Position numbers and translations under genes: made by a program | Assembly (NCBI RefSeq): GCF_051014685.1 | Contig: NW_027479671.1 | Coordinates: 1-64,000, forward strand | Reading direction: 5' to 3' | Length of the DNA: 64,000 bases | Origin: Ptiloglossa arizonensis | Taxonomy: Eukaryota; Arthropoda; Insecta; Hymenoptera; Colletidae | Shown: piece after piece, positions 10,231 to 22,771 of the stretch | Layout: each line of letters opens with the position of its first letter | How positions within the stretch are numbered: the first letter of the stretch is position 1 | Notes under the pieces: generated by a model | Databases searched by the model: none | What the model was told of the DNA's origin: nothing | What the model saw: the letters and a program-made list of their open reading frames with translations, nothing else

Positions 10231-13200
10231 AACACGAGAAATTTTGGTTGCATCTGGAAGAAGAAACTCCCCCGATTACAAAGGTATGTGTATTTTTGCC
10301 CTAGGCCATAGTAGTTATTGGTTTCGAGTATCATACTTGCGAAAATTTTGATGGTTTCTCAACCATTCCTTAACTTCAAACTCCGATACCTCGCGAACGG
10401 ATTGGCGAACTCGAGAGGTTCCTGTTGCCTCTAAAAGTTGAAACTTGCCCGATTACAATGGTGTGTGTACTTCTCCCCTAGGCCGTTCCAGTTATTGGTT
10501 TCGAGTATCACACCTGCCAAAATTTTGATGGTTTCTCAACCATTCCTTAACTTCAAACTCCCATTTCTCGCGAACGGATTGACGAACTCGAGAAATTCCT
10601 GTTGCATCTGAAAGTAGACTCGCCCGATTACAACGGTATGTGTACTTTTGCCCTAGGCCATAATAGTTATTGGATTCGAGTATCAGACTTCCGAAAATTT
10701 TGATGGTTTCTCAGTCATACCTTAACTTCAAACTCCCATACCTCGCGAACGCATTGACGAACTCGAGAAATTCCTGTTGTATCTGAAAGTAGAAACCCGC
10801 CCGATTACAACGGTATGTGCATTTTTGCCCTAGGCCATAGTAGTTATTGGTTTCGAGTATCAGACTTGCGAAAATTTTGATGGTTTCTCAAGCATTCCTT
10901 AATTTCAAACTCCCATTTCTCGCGAACGGATTGACGAACTCGAGAAATTCCTGTTGCATCTGAAAGTAGAAACTCGCCCGATTACAATGGTATGTGTACT
11001 TTTCCCCTAGGCCATTCCAGTTATTGGTTTCGAGAATCAGACTTGCGAAAATTTTGATGATTTCTCAACCATTCCTTAACTTCAAACTCCCATATCTCGC
11101 GAACGGATTGTCGAACTCGAGAAATTCCTGTTGCATCTGAAAGCAGAAACTCGTCCGATTACAACGGTGTGTGTATTTTTGCCCTAGGCCATAGTAGTTA
11201 TTGGTTTCTAGCATCAGAATTGCGAAAATTTTGATGGTTTCTCAACCATTCCTTAACTTCAAACTCCCATATCTCGCAAACGGATTGACGAACTCGAGAA
11301 ATTCCTGCTGCATCTGAAAGTAGAAACTCGCCCGATTGCAAAGGTATGTGTATTTTTCCCCCAGGGCATAGTAGTTATTGGTTTCGAGTATCAGACTTGC
11401 GATAATTTTGATGGTTTCTCAACCATTCCTTAACTTCACACTTACATATCTCGCGAACGGTTTGACGAACTCGAGAATTTCCTATTGCATCTGAAAGCAG
11501 AAACTCGCCGGGTTACAACGGTATGTGCATTTTTGCCCTAGGCCATAGTAGTTATTGGTTTCGAGTATCAGACTTGCGAAAATTTTGATGGTTTCTCAAC
11601 CATTCCTTAACTTCAAACTCCCATTTCTCGCGAACGGATTGACGAACTCGAGAAATTCCTGCTGCATCTGAAAGTAGAAACTCGCCCGATTACAATGGTA
11701 TGTGTACTTTTCCCGTAGGCCATTCCAGTTATTGGTTTCGAGTATCAGACTTGCGAAAATTTTGGTGGTTTCTCAACCACTCCTTAACTTCAAACTCCCA
11801 TATCTCGCGAACGGATTGACGAACTCCAGAAATTCCTGTTGCATCTGAAAGTAGAAACTCGCCCGATTACAACGGTATGTGTATTTTTCCCCTAGGCCAT
11901 AGTAGTTATTGATTTCAAGTATCAGACTTGCGAAAATTGTGATGGTTTCTCAACCATTCCTTAACTTCAGACTCCCATATCTCGCGAACGGATTGACGAA
12001 CTCGAGAAATTCCTGTTGCATGTGAAAGTAGAAAGTCGCCCGATTACAACTGTATGTGTATTTATCCCCTAGGCCTTTGAAGTTATTGGTTTCGAGTGTC
12101 AGACTTGCGAAAATTTTGATGGTTTCTCAACCATTCCTTATTTTCACACTTCCATATCTCGCGAACGGATTGACGAACTCGAGAATTTCCTATTGCATCT
12201 GAAAGCAGAAACTCGCCCGTTTACAACGGTGTGTGTACTTTTCCCCTAGGCCAGTCCAGTTGTTGGTTTCGAGTATCAGACCAGCGAAAATATTGATGGT
12301 TTCTCAAGCATGCCTTAACTTCAAACTTCCATATCTCGCGAACGGATTGACGAACTCGAGAAATTCCTGTTGCATCTGAAAGTAGAATCTCCCCCGATCA
12401 AATGGTATGTGTATTTTTCCCCTAGGCATTTGTAGTTATTGGTTTCGAGTATCAGACTTGCGAAAATTTTGATGGTTTCTCAACCATTCCTTAACTACCA
12501 ACTCCCATATCTCGCGAACGGATTGACGAACTCGAGAAATTCCTGTTGCATCTGAAAGTAGAAACTCGCCCGATGACAAAGATATGTGTGTTTTCCCCCT
12601 AGGCGTTTGTAGTTGTTGGTTTCGAGTATCAGACTTGCGAAAATTTTGATGGTTTCTCAACCATTCCTTAACTTCAAACTCCCATATCTCGCGAACGGAT
12701 TGACGAACTCGAGAAATTCCTGTTGCATCTGAAAGTAGAAACTCGCCCGATTACAACGGTATGTGTATTTTTGCCCTAGGCCATAGTAGTTATTGGATGG
12801 GAGTATCAGACTTGCGAAAATTTTGATGGTTTCTCAACCATTCCTTAACTTCAAACTCCCATATCTCGCGAACGGATTGACGAACTCGAGAACTTCCTAT
12901 TGCATCTGAATGCAGAAACTCGCCCGATTACAACGGTGTGTGTATTTTTCCCCCAGGCCATTGTAGTTATTGGTTTCGAGTATCAGACTTGCGAAAATTT
13001 TGATGGTTTCTCAACCATTCCTTAACCTCAAACTCCCATTTCTCGCGAACGGATTGACGAACTCGAGAAATTCCTGTTGCATGTGAAAGTAGAAAGTCGC
13101 CCGATTACAACGGTATGTGTATTTTTCTCCTAGGCCTTTGTAGTTATTGGTTTCGAGTATCAGACTTGCGAAAATTTTGATGGTTTCTCAACCATTCCTT

Positions 13201-14839
13201 ATATTCACACTTCCATATCTCGCAAACGGATTGACGAACTCGAGAATTTCCTGTTGCATCTGAAAGCAGAAACTCGCCCGATTACAACGGTGTGTGTACT
13301 TTTCCCCTAGACCAGTCCAGTTGTTGGTTTCGAGTATCAGACCAGCGAAAATATTGATGGTTTCTCAAGCATGCCTTAACTTCAAACTTCCATATCTCGC
13401 GAACGGATTGACGAACTCGAGAAATTCCTGTTGCATCTGAAAGTAGAATCTCCCCCGATCAAATGCTATGTGTATTTTTCCCCTAGGCATTTGTAGTTAT
13501 TGGTTTCGAGTATCAGACTTGCGAAAATTTTGATGGTTTCTCAACCATTCCTTAACTTCCAAATCCCATATCTCGCGAACGGATTGACGAACTCGAGAAA
13601 TTCCTGTTGCATCTGAAAGTAGAAACTCGCCCGATGACAAAGATATGTGTGTTTTCCCCCTAGGCGTTTGTAGTTGTTGGTTTCGAGTATCAGACTTGCG
13701 AAAATTTGATGGTTTCTCAACCATTCCTTAACTTCAAACTCCCATATCTCGCGAACGGATTGACGAACTCGAGAAATACCTGTTGCATCTGAAAGTAGAA
13801 ACTTGCCCGATTACAACGGTATGTGTATTTTTGCCCTAGGCCATTGTAGTTATTGGATTCGCGTATCGGACTTGCGAAAATTTTGATGATTTCTCAACCT
13901 TTCCTTAACTTCAAATTCCCATATCCCGCGAACGGATTGACGAACTCGAGAAATTCCTGTTGCATGTGAAAGTAGAAAGTCGCCCGATTACAACGGTATG
14001 TGTATTTTTCTCCTAGGCCTTTGTAGTTATTGGTTTCGAGTATCAGACTTGCGAAAATTTTGATGGTTTCTCAACCATTCCTTATATTCACACTTCCATA
14101 TCTCGCAAACGGATTGACGAACTCGAGAATTTCCTGTTGCATCTGAAAGCAGAAACTCGCCCGATTACAACGGTGTGTGTACTTTTCCCCTAGACCAGTC
14201 CAGTTGTTGGTTTCGAGTATCAGACCAGCGAAAATATTGATGGTTTCTCAAGCATGCCTTAACTTCAAACTTCCATATCTCGCGAACGGATTGACGAACT
14301 CGAGAAATTCCTGTTGCATCTGAAAGTAGAATCTCCCCCGATCAAATGCTATGTGTATTTTTCCCCTAGGCATTTGTAGTTATTGGTTTCGAGTATCAGA
14401 CTTGCGAAAATTTTGATGGTTTCTCAACCATTCCTTAACTTCCAAATCCCATATCTCGCGAACGGATTGACGAACTCGAGAAATTCCTGTTGCATCTGAA
14501 AGTAGAAACTCGCCCGATGACAAAGATATGTGTGTTTTCCCCCTAGGCGTTTGTAGTTGTTGGTTTCGAGTATCAGACTTGCGAAAATTTGATGGTTTCT
14601 CAACCATTCCTTAACTTCAAACTCCCATCTCTCGCGAACGGATTGACGAACTCGAGAAATTCCTGTTGCATCTGAAAGTAGAAACTTGCCCGATTACAAC
14701 GGTATGTGTATTTTTGCCCTAGGCCATTGTAGTTATTGGATTCGCGTATCGGACTTGCGAAAATTTTGATGATTTCTCAACCTTTCCTTAACTTCAAATT
14801 CCCATATCCCGCGAACGGATTGACGAACTCGAGAAATTC

Positions 14840-16784
14840 CTGTTGCATCTGAAAGCAGAAACTCGCCCGATTACAACGGTGTGTGTACTTTTCCGCTAGG
14901 CCATTCCAGTTGTTGGTTTCGAGTATCAGACCAGCGAAAATTTTGATGGTTTCTCATGCATTCCTTAACTTCAAACTTCCATATCTCGCGAACGGATTGA
15001 CGAACTCGAGAATTTCCTATTGCATCTGACAGCAGAAACTCGCCCGATTACAACGGTATGTGTATTTTTGCCCTAGGCCATAGTAGTTATTGGATGCGAG
15101 TATCAGACTTGCGAAAATTTTGATGATTTCTCAATCATTCCTTATTTTCACACTTCCATATCTCGCGAACGGATTGACGAACTCGAGAATTTCCTATTGC
15201 ATCTGAAAGCAGAAACTCGCCCGATTACGACGGTGTGTGTACTTTTCCCCTAGGCCATTCCAGTTGTTGGTTTCGAGTATCAGACAAGCGAAAATTTTGA
15301 TGGTTTCTCAAGCATTCCTTAACTTCAAACTCCCATATCTCGCGAACGGATTGACGAACTCGAGAATTTCCTATTGCATCTGAAAGCAGAAACTCACCCT
15401 ATTACAATAGTGTGTGTACTTTTCCCCTAGGCCATTCCAGTTATTGGTTTCGAGTATCAGACCAGCGAATATTTTGATGGTTTCTCAATCATTCCTTAAC
15501 TTCAAACTGTATTATCTCGCGAACGGATTGACGAACTCGAGAAATTCCTGTTGCATCTGAAAGTAGAAACTCGCCCGATTACAAAGATATGAGTGTTTTC
15601 ACCCTAGGCCTTTGTAGTTGTTGGTTTCGAGTATTAGACTTGCGAAAATTTTGATGATTCCTCAACCATTCCTTAACTTCAAATTCCCATATCCCGCGAA
15701 CGGATTGACGAACTCGAGAAATTCCTGTTGCATGTTAAAGTAGAAAGTCGCCCGATTACAGCGGTATGTGTATTTTTCCCCTAGGCCTTTGAAGTTATTG
15801 GTTTCGAGTATCAGACTTGCGAAAATTTTGATGGTTTCTCAACCATTCCTTATTTTCACACTTCCATAACTCGCGAACGGATTGACGAACTCTAGAAATT
15901 CCTGTTGAATCTGAAAGTAGAAACTCGCCCGATTACAACGGTATGTGTATTTTTCCCCTAGGCCTTTGAAGTTATTGGTTTCGAGTATCAGACTTGCGAA
16001 AATTTTGATGGTTTCTCAACCATTCCTTATTTTCACACTTCCATAACTCGCGAACGGATTGACGAACTCGAAAATTTCCTATTGCATCTGAAAGCAGAAA
16101 CTCGCCCGATAACGACGGTGTGTGTACTTTTCCCCTAGGCCATTCCAGTTGTTGGTTTCGAGTATCAGACCAGCGAAAATTTTGATGGTTTCTCAAGCAT
16201 TCCTTAACTTCAAAACTTCCATATCTCGCGAACGGATTGACGAACTCGAGAATTTCCTATTGCATCTGAATGCAGAAACTCGCCCGATTACAACGGTATG
16301 TGTATTTTTGCCCTAGGCCATAGTAGTTGTTGGTTTCGAGTATCAGACCAGCGAAAATTTTGATGGTTTCTCATGCATTCCTTAACTTCAAACTTCCATA
16401 TCTCGCGAACGGATTGACGAACGCGAGAATTTCCTATTGCATCTGACAGCAGAAACTCGCCCGATTACAACGATATGTGTATTTTGGCCCTAGGCCATAG
16501 TAGTTATTGCATGCGAGTATCAGACTTGCGAAAATTTTGATGATTTCTCAACCATTCCTTAACTTCAAACTGCCATATCTCGCGAACGCATTAACGAACA
16601 CCAGAAATTCCTGTTGCATGTGAAAGTAGAATCTCCCCCGATTACAATGGTATGTGTATTTTTCCCCTAGGCATTTGTAGTTATTGGTTTCGAGTATCAG
16701 ACTTGCGAAAATTTTGATGGTTTCTCATGCTTTCCTTAACTTCACACTTCCATATCTCGCGAACGGGTTGACGAATTCGAGAAA
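14840..16784 (+). repeat. Segment V, first copy (11 monomers)
   Basis: This is a group of monomers distinct from L and M. Markers are CCGCTAGG near 14894, CTCACCCTATTACAATAG near 15393, AACTGTATTATCTCGCG near 15504, GATATGAGTG near 15586 and CTTCAAAACTTCC near 16209. It is repeated at 33742-35508. Parts of it also occur near 42.1-42.7 kb and 45.1-45.7 kb. It links the HOR domain to the right-hand domain. Confidence 0.8.
15123..15138. repeat. Dyad variant ATGATT-TCTC-AATCAT
   Basis: The left-arm change ATGATT, common elsewhere with AACCAT, is here matched by AATCAT, giving a perfect stem. The copy in U4 is at 34025-34040 (offset 18,902). Confidence 0.7.
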
Positions 16785-18290
16785 TTCCTGTTGCATCTGA
16801 AAGTAGAAACTCGCCCGATTACAACGGTATGTGCATTTTTGCCCTAGGCCATAGTAGTTATTGGTTCCGAGAATCAGACTTGCGAAAATTTTGATGGTTT
16901 CTCAAGCATTCCTTAATTTCAAACTCCCATTTCTCGCGAACGGATTGACGAACTCGAGAAATTCCTGTTGCATCTGAAAGTAGACTCGCCCGATTACAAC
17001 GGTATGTGTATTTATCCCCTAGGCCTTTGAAGTTATTGGTTTCGAGTGTCAGACTTGCGAAAATTTTGATGGTTTCTCAACCATTCCTTATTTTCACACT
17101 TCCATATCTCGCGAACGGATTGACGAACTCGAGAATTTCCTATTGCATCTGAAAGCAGAAACTCGCCCGTTTACAACGGTGTGTGTACTTTTCCCCTAGG
17201 CCAGTCCAGTTGTTGGTTTCGAGTATCAGACCAGCGAAAATATTGATGGTTTCTCAAGCATGCCTTAACTTCAAACTTCCATATCTCGCGAACGGATTGA
17301 CGAACTCGAGAAATTCCTGTTGCATCTGAAAGTAGAATCTCCCCCGATCAAATGGTATGTGTATTTTTCCCCTAGGCATTTGTAGTTATTGGTTTCGAGT
17401 ATCAGACTTGCGAAAATTTTGATGGTTTCTCAACCATTCCTTAACTACCAACTCCCATATCTCGCGAACGGATTGACGAACTCGAGAAATTCCTGTTGCA
17501 TGTGAAAGTAGAAACTCGCCCGATGACAAAGATATGTGTGTTTTCCCCCTAGGCGTTTGTAGTTGTTGGTTTCGAGTATCAGACTTGCGAAAATTTTGAT
17601 GGTTTCTCAACCATTCCTTAACTTCAAACTCCCATATCTCGCGAACGGATTGACGAACTCGAGAAATTCCTGTTGCATCTGAAAGTAGAAACTCGCCCGA
17701 TTACAACGGTATGTGTATTTTTGCCCTAGGCCATAGTAGTTATTGGATGGGAGTATCAGACTTGCGAAAATTTTGATGGTTTCTCAACCATTCCTTAACT
17801 TCAAACTCCCATATCTCGCGAACGGATTGACGAACTCGAGAACTTCCTATTGCATCTGAATGCAGAAACTCGCCCGATTACAACGGTGTGTGTATTTTTC
17901 CCCCAGGCCATTGTAGTTATTGGTTTCGAGTATCAGACTTGCGAAAATTTTGATGGTTTCTCAACCATTCCTTAACCTCAAACTCCCATTTCTCGCGAAC
18001 GGATTGACGAACTCGAGAAATTCCTGTTGCATGTGAAAGTAGAAAGTCGCCCGATTACAACGGTATGTGTATTTTTCTCCTAGGCCTTTGTAGTTATTGG
18101 TTTCGAGTATCAGACTTGCGAAAATTTTGATGGTTTCTCAACCATTCCTTATATTCACACTTCCATATCTCGCAAACGGATTGACGAACTCGAGAATTTC
18201 CTGTTGCATCTGAAAGCAGAAACTCGCCCGATTACAACGGTGTGTGTACTTTTCCCCTAGACCAGTCCAGTTGTTGGTTTCGAGTATCAG

Positions 18291-21200
18291 ACCAGCGCGA
18301 AAATATTGATGGTTTCTCAAGCATGCCTTAACTTCAAACTTCCATATCTCGCGAACGGATTGACGAACTCGAGAAATTCCTGTTGCATCTGAAAGTAGAA
18401 TCTCCCCGATCAAATGCTATGTGTATTTTTCCCCTAGGCATTTGTAGTTATTGGTTTCGAGTATCAGACTTGCGAAAATTTTGATGGTTTCTCAACCATT
18501 CCTTAACTTCCAAATCCCATATCTCGCGAACGGATTGACGAACACGAGAAATTTTGGTTGCATCTGACGAAGAAACTCCCCCGATTACAAAGGTATGTGT
18601 ATTTTTGCCCTAGGCCATAGTAGTTATTGGTTTCGAGTATCATACTTGCGAAAATTTTGATGGTTTCTCAACCATTCCTTAACTTCAAACTCCGATACCT
18701 CGCGAACGGATTGGCGAACTCGAGAGGTTCCTGTTGCCTCTAAAAGTTGAAACTTGCCCGATTACAATGGTGTGTGTACTTCTCCCCTAGGCCGTTCCAG
18801 TTATTGGTTTCGAGTATCACACCTGCCAAAATTTTGATGGTTTCTCAACCATTCCTTAACTTCAAACTCCCATTTCTCGCGAACGGATTGACGAACTCGA
18901 GAAATTCCTGTTGCATCTGAAAGTAGACTCGCCCGATTACAACGGTATGTGTACTTTTGCCCTAGGCCATAATAGTTATTGGATTCGAGTATCAGACTTC
19001 CGAAAATTTTGATGGTTTCTCAGTCATACCTTAACTTCAAACTCCCATACCTCGCGAACGCATTGACGAACTCGAGAAATTCCTGTTGTATCTGAAAGTA
19101 GAAACCCGCCCGATTACAACGGTATGTGCATTTTTGCCCTAGGCCATAGTAGTTATTGGTTTCGAGTATCAGACTTGCGAAATTTTGATGGTTTCTCAAG
19201 CATTCCTTAATTTCAAACTCCCATTTCTCGCGAACGATTGACGAACTCGAGAAATTCCTGTTGCATCTGAAAGTAGAAACTCGCCCGATTACAATGGTAT
19301 GTGTACTTTTCCCTAGGCCATTCCAGTTATTGGTTTCGAGAATCAGACTTGCGAAATTTTGATGATTTCTCAACCATTCCTTAACTTCAAACTCCCATAT
19401 CTCGCGAACGGATTGTCGAACTCGAGAAATTCCTGTTGCATCTGAAAGCAGAAACTCGTCCGATTACAACGGTGTGTGTATTTTTGCCCTAGGCCATAGT
19501 AGTTATTGGTTTCTAGCATCAGAATTGCGAAAATTTTGATGGTTTCTCAACCATTCCTTAACTTCAAACTCCCATATCTCGCAAACGGATTGACGAACTC
19601 GAGAAATTCCTGCTGCATCTGAAAGTAGAAACTCGCCCGATTGCAAAGGTATGTGTATTTTTCCCCCAGGGCATAGTAGTTATTGGTTTCGAGTATCAGA
19701 CTTGCGATAATTTTGATGGTTTCTCAACCATTCCTTAACTTCACACTTACATATCTCGCGAACGGTTTGACGAACTCGAGAATTTCCTATTGCATCTGAA
19801 AGCAGAAACTCGCCGGGTTACAACGGTATGTGCATTTTTGCCCTAGGCCATAGTAGTTATTGGTTTCGAGTATCAGACTTGCGAAAATTTTGATGGTTTC
19901 TCAACCATTCCTTAACTTCAAACTCCATTTCTCGCGAACGGATGACGAACTCGAGAAATTCCTGCTGCATCTGAAAGTAGAAACTCGCCCGATTACAATG
20001 GTATGTGTACTTTTCCCGTAGGCCATTCCAGTTATTGGTTTCGAGTATCAGACTTGCGAAAATTTTGGTGGTTTCTCAACCACTCCTTAACTTCAAACTC
20101 CCATATCTCGCGAACGGATTGACGAACTCCAGAAATTCCTGTTGCATCTGAAAGTAGAAACTCGCCCGATTACAACGGTATGTGTATTTTCCCCTAGGCC
20201 ATAGTAGTTATTGATTTCAAGTATCAGACTTGCGAAAATTGTGATGGTTTCTCAACCATTCCTTAACTTCAGACTCCCATATCTCGCGAACGGATTGACG
20301 AACTCGAGAAATTCCTGTTGCATGTGAAAGTAGAAAGTCGCCCGATTACAACGGTATGTGTATTTATCCCCTAGGCCTTTGAAGTTATTGGTTTCGAGTG
20401 TCAGACTTGCGAAAATTTTGATGGTTTCTCAACCATTCCTTATTTTCACACTTCCATATCTCGCGAACGGATTGACGAACTCGAGAATTTCCTATTGCAT
20501 CTGAAAGCAGAAACTCGCCCGTTTACAACGGTGTGTGTACTTTTCCCCTAGGCCAGTCCAGTTGTTGGTTTCGAGTATCAGACCAGCGAAAATATTGATG
20601 GTTTCTCAAGCATGCCTTAACTTCAAACTTCCATATCTCGCGAACGGATTGACGAACTCGAGAAATTCCTGTTGCATCTGAAAGTAGAATCTCCCCCGAT
20701 CAAATGGTATGTGTATTTTTCCCCTAGGCATTTGTAGTTATTGGTTTCGAGTATCAGACTTGCGAAAATTTTGATGGTTTCTCAACCATTCCTTAACTAC
20801 CAACTCCCATATCTCGCGAACGGATTGACGAACTCGAGAAATTCCTGTTGCATCTGAAAGTAGAAACTCGCCCGATGACAAAGATATGTGTGTTTTCCCC
20901 CTAGGCGTTTGTAGTTGTTGGTTTCGAGTATCAGACTTGCGAAAATTTTGATGTTTCTCACCATTCCTTAACTTCAAACTCCCATATCTCGCGAACGGAT
21001 TGACGAACTCGAGAAATTCCTGTTGCATCTGAAAGTAGAAACTCGCCCGATTACAACGGTATGTGTATTTTTGCCCTAGGCCATAGTAGTTATTGGATGG
21101 GAGTATCAGACTTGCGAAAATTTTGATGGTTTCTCAACCATTCCTTAACTTCAAACTCCCATATCTCGCGAACGGATTGACGAACTCGAGAACTTCCTAT

Positions 21201-21373
21201 TGCATCTGAATGCAGAAACTCGCCCGATTACAACGGTGTGTGTATTTTTCCCCCAGGCCATTGTAGTTATTGGTTTCGAGTATCAGACTTGCGAAAATTT
21301 TGATGGTTTCTCAACCATTCCTTAACCTCAAACTCCCATTTCTCGCGAACGGATTGACGAACTCGAGAAATTC
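18291..21373. other. Cluster of single-base indels in unit U2 and its left flank
   Basis: Thirteen or so small indels occur where the paralogues in U0, U1, U3 and U4 agree with one another: GCGCG for GCG near 18297, TCTCCCCG near 18403, GCGAACGATTG near 19235, CTCCATTT near 19924, CGGATGACG near 19941, GATGTTTCTCACC near 20952 and AAATTCTG near 21372. A 117-codon open frame at 19020-19373 on the minus strand exists only because of these shifts. Confidence 0.7.
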
Positions 21374-22771
21374 TGTTGCATGTGAAAGTAGAAAGTCGCC
21401 CGATTACAACGGTATGTGTATTTTTCTCCTAGGCCTTTGTAGTTATTGGTTTCGAGTATCAGACTTGCGAAAATTTTGATGGTTTCTCAACCATTCCTTA
21501 TATTCACACTTCCATATCTCGCAAACGGATTGACGAACTCGAGAATTTCCTGTTGCATCTGAAAGCAGAAACTCGCCCGATTACAACGGTGTGTGTACTT
21601 TTCCCCTAGACCAGTCCAGTTGTTGGTTTCGAGTATCAGACCAGCGAAAATATTGATGGTTTCTCAAGCATGCCTTAACTTCAAACTTCCATATCTCGCG
21701 AACGGATTGACGAACTCGAGAAATTCCTGTTGCATCTGAAAGTAGAATCTCCCCCGATCAAATGCTATGTGTATTTTTCCCCTAGGCATTTGTAGTTATT
21801 GGTTTCGAGTATCAGACTTGCGAAAATTTTGATGGTTTCTCAACCATTCCTTAACTTCCAAATCCCATATCTCGCGAACGGATTGACGAACTCGAGAAAT
21901 TCCTGTTGCATCTGAAAGTAGAAACTCGCCCGATGACAAAGATATGTGTGTTTTCCCCCTAGGCGTTTGTAGTTGTTGGTTTCGAGTATCAGACTCGCGA
22001 AAATTTGATGGTTTCTCAACCATTCCTTAACTTCAAACTCCCATATCTCGCGAACGGATTGACGAACTCGAGAAATTCCTGTTGCATCTGAAAGTAGAAA
22101 CTTGCCCGATTACAACGGTATGTGTATTTTTGCCCTAGGCCATTGTAGTTATTGGATTCGCGTATCGGACTTGCGAAAATTTTGATGATTTCTCAACCTT
22201 TCCTTAACTTCAAATTCCCATATCCCGCGAACGGATTGACGAACTCGAGAAATTCCTGTTGCATGTGAAAGTAGAAAGTCGCCCGATTACAACGGTATGT
22301 GTATTTTTCTCCTAGGCCTTTGTAGTTATTGGTTTCGAGTATCAGACTTGCGAAAATTTTGATGGTTTCTCAACCATTCCTTATATTCACACTTCCATAT
22401 CTCGCAAACGGATTGACGAACTCGAGAATTTCCTGTTGCATCTGAAAGCAGAAACTCGCCCGATTACAACGGTGTGTGTACTTTTCCCCTAGACCAGTCC
22501 AGTTGTTGGTTTCGAGTATCAGACCAGCGAAAATATTGATGGTTTCTCAAGCATGCCTTAACTTCAAACTTCCATATCTCGCGAACGGATTGACGAACTC
22601 GAGAAATTCCTGTTGCATCTGAAAGTAGAATCTCCCCCGATCAAATGCTATGTGTATTTTTCCCCTAGGCATTTGTAGTTATTGGTTTCGAGTATCAGAC
22701 TTGCGAAAATTTTGATGGTTTCTCAACCATTCCTTAACTTCCAAATCCCATATCTCGCGAACGGATTGACG
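18541..22771 (+). repeat. HOR unit U2 (4,231 bp, the standard 24-monomer form)
   Basis: This is the only unit with the plain L then M structure between two start markers. It is 11 bases shorter than the 4,242-bp spacing seen between the matched M segments at 8194/12436 and 27096/31338. Those 11 bases equal the small deletions I can list inside it, near 18568, 19180, 19235, 19311, 19352, 19924, 19941, 20187, 20952 (two bases) and 21372. An intact unit would therefore be 4,242 bp. Confidence 0.85.

Larger units (their letters stand above)
10231..18540 (+). repeat. HOR unit U1 (8,310 bp, about 47 monomers)
   Basis: The unit reads L (10223-11895), M (11859-14475, extended to about 14840), V (14840-16784), a short L-like piece (16784-17000), then a second M (from about 17000). 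It is roughly two standard units long because V replaced the L expected at 14473. The first part aligns with U4 at offset 18,902. The last part aligns with U3 at offset 9,710 (16895 to 26605, 17386 to 27096). Confidence 0.8.
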
